From assembly GCA_963707275.1 (NCBI GenBank), contig CAVPPH010000013.1:186001-250000 (forward strand): 64,000 nucleotides of DNA, written 5' to 3'. Positions within the stretch are counted from its first letter, which is position 1. Each line of letters begins with the position of its first letter. Source of the DNA: JACKBK01 sp963707275 (GTDB taxonomy: Bacteria > Chloroflexota > Anaerolineae > JAAEKA01). The notes under the pieces were generated by a model. It had not been told where the DNA came from, made no database searches, and worked only from the letters and a program-made list of their open reading frames with translations. Made by a program: the position numbers and the translations under genes. This document shows, in pieces, positions 47,643 to 55,481 of this stretch.

Positions 47643-47710
47643 AGGACTGGCAGTCCTTTGCGTAGCACTCCGCAGCAGAGCGGAGTGGACGAGGACTGCC
47701 AGTCCTTTTC
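47643..47710 (+). terminator. Intercistronic hairpin with T-run (attenuator) after the binding-protein gene
   Basis: AGGACTGGCAGTCCT (47643-47657) pairs with AGGACTGCCAGTCCT (47692-47706), with an inner stem CACTCCGC/GCGGAGTG (47666, 47680), followed by TTTT. Placed between the binding protein and the permeases, it would reduce read-through so that more binding protein than permease is made. It belongs to the ACTGNCAGTCC repeat family. Confidence 0.7.
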
Positions 47711-47733
47711 GCATTCGTCAGGAGCCGCACCGC

Positions 47734-48669
47734 ATGCAACAATCCTCTGCGAAACGTCGGCGCAAGCCGTTCCCCTTTCACATCGTCGTCTTCTTGCTGC
47801 CGGCTACCATTATCTACACCATCTTCATGGTCTATCCGCTGCTGGATTCGATGCGCCTCAGCCTCTTCACCAACAGCGGCGGCAGCGAGGTATTCGTTGG
47901 CCTGCAAAACTACGTCACGCTGCTGACTGACGAGTTGTGGTCGCCGCGCTTTTGGGGCGCGCTGCAGCACAACGCTGTCTTCTTCTTGATCCACATGGTG
48001 GTGCAGAACTCCATCGGCCTGCTGCTGGCGGCGCTGCTAACCTCGCGCACGGTGCGCGGCGTGGTGTTCTTTCGCACCGTCTACTTTCTACCGGTCATGC
48101 TGTCGGTCGTTATCGTCGGCTTCATCTGGCAGCTTATTCTCAGCCCGCTGTGGGGCATCGCCAAAGGAATGCTTGGTCTGGTCGGTCTGGAGCAGCTTTT
48201 CAAGCCCTGGCTGGGACTGGAAGGCCCGGCGTTGATCGCGCTGGCGCTCATCTCTGTCTGGCAGTTCATCGGCATTCCGCTGATGCTCTTCTACGCGGTG
48301 CTGATCAGCATCCCCGAAGAGTTGGAGGAGGCGGCCACCGTGGACGGCGCCAGCGGCTGGTCGATCTTCTGGCATATCAAGTTCCCGCTGATCCTGCCGA
48401 CCGTCGGCATCGTCGCCATTCTGACCTACGTCGGCAACTTCAACGCCTTCGATCTGATCTACACCACGCAGGGCGGGCTGGCGGGTCCCAACTTCTCCAC
48501 CGACATCATGGGTACGCTGTTCTATCGCACCTTCTTCGGCCACCAATTGCAGCTTGGCAATCCCACCATGGGCGCGACCGTGGCCACCATGATGTTCCTG
48601 ATCATTTTGGCCGGCGTGCTGGTCTACCTGTTTCTCTGGCAGCGGCGTGTCCAGACCTATGAGCTGTAG
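47734..48669 (+). CDS. Sugar ABC transporter permease (MalF-like)
   Basis: 311 residues with about six membrane helices. The EAA loop that contacts the ATPase is EELEEAATVDGASGWSIFWH followed by IKFPLILPTVG. The N-terminal basic stretch SAKRRRKPFPFHIVVFLLPA precedes helix 1. Start at 47734 fits the permease family. Pairs with the next permease. Confidence 0.93.
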   Translation: MQQSSAKRRRKPFPFHIVVFLLPATIIYTIFMVYPLLDSMRLSLFTNSGGSEVFVGLQNYVTLLTDELWSPRFWGALQHNAVFFLIHMVVQNSIGLLLAALLTSRTVRGVVFFRTVYFLPVMLSVVIVGFIWQLILSPLWGIAKGMLGLVGLEQLFKPWLGLEGPALIALALISVWQFIGIPLMLFYAVLISIPEELEEAATVDGASGWSIFWHIKFPLILPTVGIVAILTYVGNFNAFDLIYTTQGGLAGPNFSTDIMGTLFYRTFFGHQLQLGNPTMGATVATMMFLIILAGVLVYLFLWQRRVQTYEL

Positions 48670-48688
48670 CGCGGCGGGGCACTGATTT

Positions 48689-49522
48689 ATGCGATCACCC
48701 AAGACATTCTTCACACGCTTTGGCATCTACGCGGTTCTGCTGCTGGCCATGGTCATGTCGCTGTTTCCCATCGTGCTGGTCATCATGAACTCGCTGAAGA
48801 CGCGCAAGGCGATCTTTTCAGCGCCATGGATGCCGCCGACGCCCGAAACCTTCAGCCTGGGCGGCTACGAGACAGTGCTGGCCCGCTCCAATTTCGCTCA
48901 CTATTTCGTCAACAGCCTGACCGTCACTCTGGCATCGATGTTCCTGATCCTGCTGCTGGGCGCGATGGCAGCCTTTGCTCTGTCGGAATACAGCTTCCGC
49001 GGCGACGCACTGCTGGGCCTCTATCTGGCCATCGGCATCATGATCCCGATTCGGCTGGGCACGGTCAGTATCTTACGGCTGGTGGTTGCCCTGCATCTGG
49101 TCAACACGCTGGTCGCGCTGATCCTGGTCTACACCGCCATGGGCCTGCCGCTGGCCATCTTCATTTTGACGCAGTTCATGCGTCAGGTACCCATGGAACT
49201 CAAGGACGCGGCGCGTATCGACGGCGCCAGCGAGTACCGCATCTTTCGCATCGTGCTGCCGCTGGTTAGCCCGGCCGTCGCGACGGTGGCGGTCTTCACC
49301 ATCGTGCCGATCTGGAACGACCTCTGGTTCCCGCTGATCCTCGCGCCGGGCGAGTCAACCAAGACGGTGACGCTGGGTGCGCAGCAGTTTCTGGGCCAGT
49401 TCGTCAGCGACTGGAACGCGGTGCTGTCGTCGCTGACGCTGGCTATGCTGCCGGTGCTGATCATCTTCATCCTGTTCTCGCGCCAGTTGATCAAAGGGCT
49501 GACGGCGGGGGCGATCAAGTAA
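48689..49522 (+). CDS. Sugar ABC transporter permease (MalG-like)
   Basis: 277 residues, six helices. EAA loop: PMELKDAARIDGASEYRIFR then IVLPLVSPAVATVAVF; the C-terminus ends FILFSRQLIKGLTAGAIK, the classic MalG-type tail. Twenty bases after the first permease. Confidence 0.94.
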   Translation: MRSPKTFFTRFGIYAVLLLAMVMSLFPIVLVIMNSLKTRKAIFSAPWMPPTPETFSLGGYETVLARSNFAHYFVNSLTVTLASMFLILLLGAMAAFALSEYSFRGDALLGLYLAIGIMIPIRLGTVSILRLVVALHLVNTLVALILVYTAMGLPLAIFILTQFMRQVPMELKDAARIDGASEYRIFRIVLPLVSPAVATVAVFTIVPIWNDLWFPLILAPGESTKTVTLGAQQFLGQFVSDWNAVLSSLTLAMLPVLIIFILFSRQLIKGLTAGAIK

Positions 49523-49532
49523 GGAGCCGTTC

Positions 49533-50540
49533 ATGCGCGTTGGAATCGTCGGTGTCGGCGGCATGGGTAGCACGCACGCCGCCGCGTGGGAGAGTACACC
49601 GGCTGAAATCGCCGGCTTCGTTGCCACGACCAAGGAGCACGCCGATGTGCTGGCAAGCAAGTATGGCGCGCGCGTCTATCCCGACCTGGCAACCCTGCTT
49701 CTCGACGTGGACGTGGTGGACATCTGCACGCCGACGCACTTGCACCACGACATGGTGATGCAGGCGGCTGCGGCCGGCCGGCACGTCATCTGCGAAAAGC
49801 CGCTGGCGCGCACCGTCGCCGAGGGACAGGCGATGATCCGCCATTGCCAGCAAGCCGGCGTCAAGTTGTTTGTGGCGCATGTCGTGCGCTTCTTCCCCGA
49901 GTACGCCGGCGCAAAGCAGGCCGTGGACGCCGGCCAGGTGGGCGACGTGGCTGTGGTGCGCCTCAAACGCGACGTCTTCCGGCCGCGCAAGGCGCGCGAT
50001 AACTGGTTTCTGGACTTCGAGCGGTCGGGCGGGATGATCCTTGATCTTATGATCCACGACTTCGACTACGCTCGCTGGGTTGCCGGCGAGGTGGCTACGG
50101 TTTACTGCAAGCACATCGGCGACCCCAGCATTTCGCCCGGCGACCACGGGCTGGCGATTCTGACCCATCGCAGCGGCGCCATCAGTCATGTCGAGGGCTC
50201 CTGGGCCTACCCGCCGCCGACCTTCCGCACCGAGTTCGAGATCGCCGGCTCGCAGGGGTTGATCCTGCACAGCTCTGAGGCGACTGCGCCTATCACGCAA
50301 CGGATGCACGCCGGCGGCGGCGACACCGCCGGCGACGTGCCGTTGCCCAGCAGCCCGCTGCTCGAAAGCCCCTACGCCAGCGAGATCAGGGCCTTCCACG
50401 ACGCGATCCTCCACGATGCGCCCGTTCCGGTGACGGCTGGCGACGGGCTGGCCGCTTTACAGATCGCGCTGGCGGCTATCGAAAGTACGCAGACCGGCCG
50501 GCCGGTGCGTCTCGACCCGCTGCCGGAGGTGCTGTCATGA
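49533..50540 (+). CDS. Gfo/Idh/MocA-family NAD(P)-dependent sugar dehydrogenase
   Basis: 335 residues. Rossmann MRVGIVGVGGMGSTHAAAWE, CTPTHLHHDMVMQAAAAGRH, the family signature VICEKPLARTVAEGQAMI and MILDLMIHDFDYARWVAGEV with the catalytic Asp-His region. Acts on a sugar or cyclitol, presumably the compound imported by the neighbouring transporter. Ten bases after the permease gene. Confidence 0.92.
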   Translation: MRVGIVGVGGMGSTHAAAWESTPAEIAGFVATTKEHADVLASKYGARVYPDLATLLLDVDVVDICTPTHLHHDMVMQAAAAGRHVICEKPLARTVAEGQAMIRHCQQAGVKLFVAHVVRFFPEYAGAKQAVDAGQVGDVAVVRLKRDVFRPRKARDNWFLDFERSGGMILDLMIHDFDYARWVAGEVATVYCKHIGDPSISPGDHGLAILTHRSGAISHVEGSWAYPPPTFRTEFEIAGSQGLILHSSEATAPITQRMHAGGGDTAGDVPLPSSPLLESPYASEIRAFHDAILHDAPVPVTAGDGLAALQIALAAIESTQTGRPVRLDPLPEVLS

Positions 50541-51574
50541 GATTGGGACTGCTAAGCTTTGCCCACGTTCACGCCGAGGGCTACGCAAACAATCTCGCGA
50601 CCATGCCCGGCATCGAGTTCATCGGCATCGCTGACGCCGACTCCGATCGCGGCGCGCAGGCTGCCCGGACCTATGACACGACCTTCTTCCCGACCTATGA
50701 GGCGTTGCTGGCCGAGCGGCCGGACGGCGTGGTCATCTGTTCGGAGAACGCCCGCCACCGCCCGCTGGTGGAGCTGGCAGCCGCGGCCGACGTGCACGTG
50801 CTGTGCGAGAAGCCGCTGGCGACGACGCTGGAAGACGCACGCGCGATGCTGGATGCCTGCCAGCAGGCCGGCGTGCTGCTGATGACCGCCTTTCCCATGC
50901 GCTTCAGCGCGCCGATGCTGGAGGTCAAGGCCTTGCTGGAGCGCGACGGGCTGGGCCGCGTGCTGGCCTGCAACACCACCAACCAGGGCCAGTTGCCGAA
51001 ACGCTACCGCGACTGGTTCGTGGATAAAGATCTGGCCGGCGGCGGCTCAGGCATGGATCACATTGTGCATCTGGCCGACCTGCTGCGCTGGTACCTGGGC
51101 AGCGAGGTGGTCGAGGTGTACGCGCAGATGAACCGCATCATGCACCGCGACGCGGTCGAAGTCGAGACCGGCGGGCTGGCCATGCTGACCTTTGCGGATG
51201 GCACGTTTGCCAGCATCGACAGTTCCTGGAGCCGGCCGTCCAACTACCCGACCTGGGGCGGGCTGACCATGGACATCATCGGCCAGCGCGGCGTCGTCAA
51301 CGTCGACGCCTTCCGCCAAAACATGACGCTCTACAGCAACCGTGGCGACCATCCCGCCTGGCTGCCATGGATGTCCGACGCGGATCGTGCGATGATCGCC
51401 GAGTTTGTCGCTGCCATCGCGGAGCAGCGCGCGCCCAGCGTGACCGGCATGGATGGCTATAAGGCCCTGGAAGTTGTGATCGCTGCGTATCGTTCGGTCG
51501 AGCAAGGCGAGCCTGTCTCTCTTGTGGGAGACACAGACGGACAAGCCATATTCAGACAGGAGAGTTTACCATGA
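50537..51574 (+). CDS. Second Gfo/Idh/MocA-family dehydrogenase
   Basis: 345 residues. GLLSFAHVHAEGYANNLATM (degenerate glycine motif, SFAHVHA in place of GxGxxG), VLCEKPLATTLEDARAMLDA, GGGSGMDHIVHLADLLRWYL. Overlaps the first dehydrogenase by 4 bases (ATGA). The altered nucleotide-binding loop is common in one Gfo/Idh/MocA subgroup and does not prove loss of activity. Works in the same sugar pathway. Confidence 0.9.
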   Translation: MRLGLLSFAHVHAEGYANNLATMPGIEFIGIADADSDRGAQAARTYDTTFFPTYEALLAERPDGVVICSENARHRPLVELAAAADVHVLCEKPLATTLEDARAMLDACQQAGVLLMTAFPMRFSAPMLEVKALLERDGLGRVLACNTTNQGQLPKRYRDWFVDKDLAGGGSGMDHIVHLADLLRWYLGSEVVEVYAQMNRIMHRDAVEVETGGLAMLTFADGTFASIDSSWSRPSNYPTWGGLTMDIIGQRGVVNVDAFRQNMTLYSNRGDHPAWLPWMSDADRAMIAEFVAAIAEQRAPSVTGMDGYKALEVVIAAYRSVEQGEPVSLVGDTDGQAIFRQESLP

Positions 51575-52083
51575 TGAGACGAGGCATTGGACGCGCGCCT
51601 GCGAGGCGCGCGATGGTGCGCAGGCATCGCCGTATGCGCAGACGTATGCGCCGACGAATACTCGTTGGCGGCCTGGTGGTGGTTGGAGTCGGCACGGCTG
51701 CCTACAAGCTGACCCAGAAGGATACCGAGCAGATCGAGCAGCATACCGGCAAGCCGGTGGAAGACCTCAGCGAAGAGGAGATGAACCAGGCCATGGACGA
51801 CCTGGGCATCGAGGGCGAGGAGGTCACCGATTCGGACATGGCGCAGCTTGAAGCGGCCGACGATGCTGCCCTGGCCGCCGAAGGGGCCGGCGCAGCATCG
51901 GCAACTGCTTCGGCGGAAGTTGCTCCAGCAGCAGCAGCTCCGGCGGAGGTTGCTCCAACGGCAGCAGCCGGCGGCCAGCCTGCCTATCTGGGCGAACTGC
52001 AGAAGTTGGCTGAGCTGCACGATCAAGGCATCCTCACCGACGAGGAGTTCAGCGCCAAGAAGAAGCAACTGCTGGGACTGTAG
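51571..52083 (+). CDS. SHOCT-domain small membrane protein
   Basis: 170 residues, overlapping the previous stop by 4 bases. Very basic N-terminus (RRHRRMRRRMRRR), one membrane helix (ILVGGLVVVGVGTAAYKL), an acidic middle, an Ala/Pro-rich linker, and a C-terminal SHOCT motif GELQKLAELHDQGILTDEEF followed by SAKKKQLLGL. SHOCT domains are oligomerisation or tethering modules. Role in the sugar operon unclear; it may simply be cotranscribed. Confidence 0.8.
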   Translation: MMRRGIGRAPARRAMVRRHRRMRRRMRRRILVGGLVVVGVGTAAYKLTQKDTEQIEQHTGKPVEDLSEEEMNQAMDDLGIEGEEVTDSDMAQLEAADDAALAAEGAGAASATASAEVAPAAAAPAEVAPTAAAGGQPAYLGELQKLAELHDQGILTDEEFSAKKKQLLGL

Positions 52084-52099
52084 CCTCACGGGTTCTGTT

Positions 52100-52123
52100 C
52101 TGGCCGGTCTCCGACCGAGCCAG
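52100..52123. repeat. CTGGCCGGTCTCCGAC hairpin repeat, copy 2
   Basis: CTGGC and GGTC pair with GACC and GCCAG, with TCC and GA unpaired. Same as 28747-28770 except at two bases. Confidence 0.65.
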
Positions 52124-52138
52124 CAAGAGACCGAAAAC

Positions 52139-52172
52139 ACGACTGGCAGTCCTTCCAAGGACTGCCAGTCGT
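52139..52172. repeat. ACGACTGGCAGTCCTT perfect hairpin
   Basis: ACGACTGGCAGTCCTT, loop CC, AAGGACTGCCAGTCGT: a 16-bp perfect stem between the SHOCT gene and the GATase-like gene. Member of the ACTGNCAGTCC family (33151, 46051, 47643). Confidence 0.8.
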
Positions 52173-52196
52173 TGTCACAACCCGGAGAATCACGCT

Positions 52197-52979
52197 ATGG
52201 CGAAAATCTACTATGTCGGCGACTGGGCCATCAGCCTCGGTCCGGTCTTTGCCGAGACGCCCTTCAACTACGCCCACAAGGGGCTGGACGTCTTCTACTA
52301 CAGCCGCTGGCTGAAGGACGCGCTGCAAAGCAGCGGGAAGCACCAGGTGACCGACGCGCCGGCCTGGGACTTCTACAAGCTGGCGCCCGGCGAATATGAG
52401 CGCATCCTGGACGAATACGACGTCATCATTTTCAGCGACGTCGAGGCGAAGCTCTTCCAACTCGCGCCCAATTTCTTCGACCGGCAGGCGTTCGGCAAGG
52501 GGGTGCTGACCTATCCCGACCGCGTCCGGCTGACGGTGGAAGCGGTGCAGGCCGGCAAACGGATGATGTTCATGGGCGGATGGCTTTCGTTCACCGGCGA
52601 GATGGGCAAGGGCGGCTGGAACCGGACACGGCTGCGCGAGATACTGCCGGTGCGCTGCCTCGACTACGAGGATTTGATCGAAAGCACCGAGGGGTTTACC
52701 GCCGCGGTCACCGATGCTGGCGCCGCCACGTTTGGCGATATCGACTTCAGCAGCTTCCCGCCGATTCTGGGCTACAACCAGGTGCGGCCGCGCGAGGGCT
52801 GTCCCGTGCTGCTCACTGCCAGGGAGACCGGCGATCCACTGGTTGCCATCGGCGATTTCGGCCGCGGTCGCGTGCTGGCCTACATGTCCGACCCCGCGCC
52901 GCACTGGGGCTGCAACTTCGTCTTCTGGCAGCACTACCCGGCCTTCTGGCTGCGCTGCCTTGACTGGCTGCTGCGCTGA
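52197..52979 (+). CDS. Class I glutamine amidotransferase-like protein (DUF1355 type)
   Basis: 260 residues. IYYVGDWAISLGPVFAETPF, LDEYDVIIFSDVEAKLFQLA, RMMFMGGWLSFTGEMGKGGW and RVLAYMSDPAPHWGCNFVFW outline the flavodoxin-like amidotransferase fold. The usual nucleophilic Cys position in GGWLSF appears to lack Cys, so it is probably not a true amidotransferase. Proteins of this type recur next to sugar ABC and Gfo/Idh/MocA genes, as here. Confidence 0.78.
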   Translation: MAKIYYVGDWAISLGPVFAETPFNYAHKGLDVFYYSRWLKDALQSSGKHQVTDAPAWDFYKLAPGEYERILDEYDVIIFSDVEAKLFQLAPNFFDRQAFGKGVLTYPDRVRLTVEAVQAGKRMMFMGGWLSFTGEMGKGGWNRTRLREILPVRCLDYEDLIESTEGFTAAVTDAGAATFGDIDFSSFPPILGYNQVRPREGCPVLLTARETGDPLVAIGDFGRGRVLAYMSDPAPHWGCNFVFWQHYPAFWLRCLDWLLR

Positions 52980-53042
52980 TCGACACATCGTTTGCTGAAC
53001 AATCCGACAACGTAGCAGCGTGTAAGTAATGGCCATGTGATG

Positions 53043-53108
53043 AGCCTCCGGGAGGTGGCAGGCGATGGCGCGTGTCTGTGGATGATTTCCTGCCACCTCC
53101 CGGAGGCT
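53043..53108. repeat. AGCCTCCGGGAGGTGGCAGG long hairpin
   Basis: 20-bp perfect stem (53043-53062 with 53089-53108) and a 26-base loop, just upstream of the RBS of the next lipoprotein gene. A repeat-like element with internal palindromic CTCCGGGAG. Confidence 0.8.
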
Positions 53109-53127
53109 ACAAATTTGGAGGACAACA

Positions 53128-54928
53128 TTGAAAGCAAGAACAGGTTTAGCAATACTGCTCATGCTGGGCATTGTACTGGCAGGCTGCGCCGGGCCGGCAG
53201 GCCCCGCCCAACCCACCGTGACCGTTGACCAACCGACGATGACGCCCGCGCCGTTGGCCACCCCGACCGACGCGACTACGCCAACTGCACCGCCGCCTGC
53301 TGAAAGCCAGCCGCCGGCCGGGGTGCCGGCAACGATGACGACCGAAGAAGTGGTCAAGGCGCTGTCCGACAAGCTGACAGTCGATCCGGCCCAGATGACG
53401 TTGGTGTCGATGGAGCCGGTGAACTGGCCCGACTCGTGTCTCGGCGTGAACACGATGGAGATCATGTGCGCCGAGGTGATTACGCCCGGTTACCGGATCG
53501 TGGTCGAAGTGGATGGTTTGCAGACCACTGTGCACACCAACGTAGACCTGTCGGTGGCCTATGTCGCCGATGTAGAGCAGCCGGCCGCCGCGACCGCCGA
53601 TGACTCGGTCGTGACGTGGCAATCGGCAGCCGAGCCGTGCATCGCTGGCCAGATCGAGCGCGGAATGGGTGCGCTTCGGTCCGTGCGGGGCGCAATTGAC
53701 GCAGACCGCGCCGCTGTCGCAGGCGCGCGCGGCAGAACTGGCGTATTTCGTCGTACTGTACGCCTCCTACGACGCGCAGACTTCCTCCGGCGCGGTCAGT
53801 CTCCAAGGAAGCGGTCCGGCGCGCGCCGAAGCGGCCGACCAGCGCGGCCTGGCTGAATGGGCCGGCGCGGTGATATCCGATGCCGCGGCTGGCAAAGCTG
53901 ATCCGCTCACAGGACTGGCGATGGCCTGGCGGCGCGAGGGCGGGATCGCGGGCTTCTGCGACGAGTTGACGATCTACACCGGCGGTCAGGCGCCCGCGAT
54001 GACCTGCCAGACCAGCCCGGCCAGCGAGTTGGGCGCGCGCTGGCTCTCCAGCGCGCAGCTTGGCCAGCTATTCGGCTGGCTCGACGGGCTGGCATCGTTC
54101 CAGTACGGGCAAAAAGACCCGGCGACCGCGGACGCCATGAGCGTGGATCTCAGCTTCAACGGCACAGGCGCGTCGACAGCGCTGGCTGCTGAGCAGCAGG
54201 CGATGCTGGACTACGCCGGCAAGCTGTTTACCTTCGGCGCGCTGGCGACGCCGACCCGCTTTCTGCAGGCCGACAACGACACGGCCATGCTGACTGGCCC
54301 CGGCACACAGTTCGAGCAGATCGGCGAAGTGTTCGGCGGGCAAACGGCGTTTGTCACCGGCGTCAGCCAGGACGGCCGCTGGTGGCGGGTGATCTGTCCC
54401 GACGACACCGTGGGCGACTGCTGGCTGGCAGGCGAACAGGTGACGCCACAGGTGACAACGCCGTCGTCGGCCATGCCGGCCAGCTACGACCCGGCGGACA
54501 TCTACGCGCAGGTCGTGCGCCAGGTCTACACCGTGGATCACACCTTTGGCCAGCCGCCCAACTTTCCGGTGATCTATCTCGTGCAGCGCACCGATGACAG
54601 CGTAGGAGCGTCCGGCTCGCCGGCCAACGGCCAGGCTATCGCACCTTCGGACCAGGACCGCATCACCGCGGCGCTGACCGGCCTGCCGGCCAAGTTCATC
54701 TGGGTGGACAGGGCGGCCGACGTGCCGAAGGACGCCAACGGCGCGGTCGCGGACGGCGGCGCGATCATCACTGTCGGAAACATCACACCTCAGTTGGACG
54801 GGACGCTGCACGTGCCGGCCAGCATCTACATCGCAGTGCTGGCGGCCGGTGGCCAGACCTACGTGCTGGAGAACACCGCCGACGGTTGGCAGATCACCGG
54901 AACGACCGGCCCTGTCTGGATCAGTTGA
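53128..54928 (+). CDS. Large lipoprotein with SH3b-like domain, one frame break
   Basis: TTG start at 53128 after TTTGGAGG gives a signal and lipobox (LLMLGIVLAGCAGP), then a Thr/Pro-rich linker. A domain follows with SDKLTVDPAQMTLVSMEPVN, WPDSCLGVNTMEIMCAEVIT and PGYRIVVEVDGLQTTVHTN, a pattern common in Chloroflexota lipoproteins. Frame changes near 53670, after AAEPCIAGQIE. The rest has an SH3b-like stretch (TRFLQADNDTAMLTGPGTQF, GQTAFVTGVSQDGRWWRVIC) and a beta-rich C-terminus. About 600 residues. Exported and anchored; function unknown. Confidence 0.75.
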
Positions 54929-54940
54929 AAGGGATCACTC

Positions 54941-55414
54941 ATGAAGCGAATTACACTCTCAGTTGGAATCCTGATCTTTGCCGCTCTGTTCACCCTGCGC
55001 TGCTCGCCGCCATTGGTTGTTGATCCAAACCAGCCGGTGGACAGTTCACAGAGCCCAACCGCGCCCGTGGAGGAACCGCCAGCGGGGACCGGCGCAGTTC
55101 AGACCGGTGAGGCAGTGGTGGAAAGCGTGGACGTGCTGATCCTGGAGTCCTTCCCGGTGCAGATCCACGTCGTTGTCACTGGCTATCTGCCGGACGGCTG
55201 CACGACGCTGGACCAGGTGAGCACGGAGCAGAATGGCAACGAGTTCGTCGTGACCATCACCACGAATCGTCCCGCCGACGCGATGTGCACCGAGGCTATC
55301 GTCCCCTACGAAGAAGTGGTCCCGCTGGATGTGGTGGGTCTGCCCGCCGGCCAGTACACCGTCACAGTGAATGGCGTCAGCGCGTCCTTTGAGCTGGCAG
55401 TGGACAACGGATGA
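54941..55414 (+). CDS. Putative secreted or lipid-anchored protein
   Basis: 157 residues, 12 bases after the previous gene. Signal peptide MKRITLSVGILIFAALFTL followed by RCSPPLVV, a possible lipobox. The mature part ESVDVLILESFPVQIHVVVT, GYLPDGCTTLDQVSTEQNGN and PLDVVGLPAGQYTVTVNGVS has an Ig-like beta pattern with three Cys. Same operon as the larger lipoprotein. Confidence 0.7.
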   Translation: MKRITLSVGILIFAALFTLRCSPPLVVDPNQPVDSSQSPTAPVEEPPAGTGAVQTGEAVVESVDVLILESFPVQIHVVVTGYLPDGCTTLDQVSTEQNGNEFVVTITTNRPADAMCTEAIVPYEEVVPLDVVGLPAGQYTVTVNGVSASFELAVDNG

Positions 55415-55419
55415 CCCAG

Positions 55420-55477
55420 TTCGTAGTGGGCACTTCAGTGCCTTGCCCGGAACCGCGCCGAAGCGCCTACTACGAAC
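55420..55477. repeat. TTCGTAGTGGGCACTTCAGT hairpin, diverged copy of 26223-26275
   Basis: TTCGTAGTGGGC (55420) pairs with GCCTACTACGAA (ending 55477). The centre is less well paired than in the other copy. It lies between convergent genes and could terminate both. Confidence 0.7.
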
Positions 55478-55481
55478 GGGG

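Noticed and set aside
52086..53465. 459-codon minus-strand open frame over the GATase-like gene
   Set aside because: It crosses a repeat hairpin and two real plus-strand genes; no domain.
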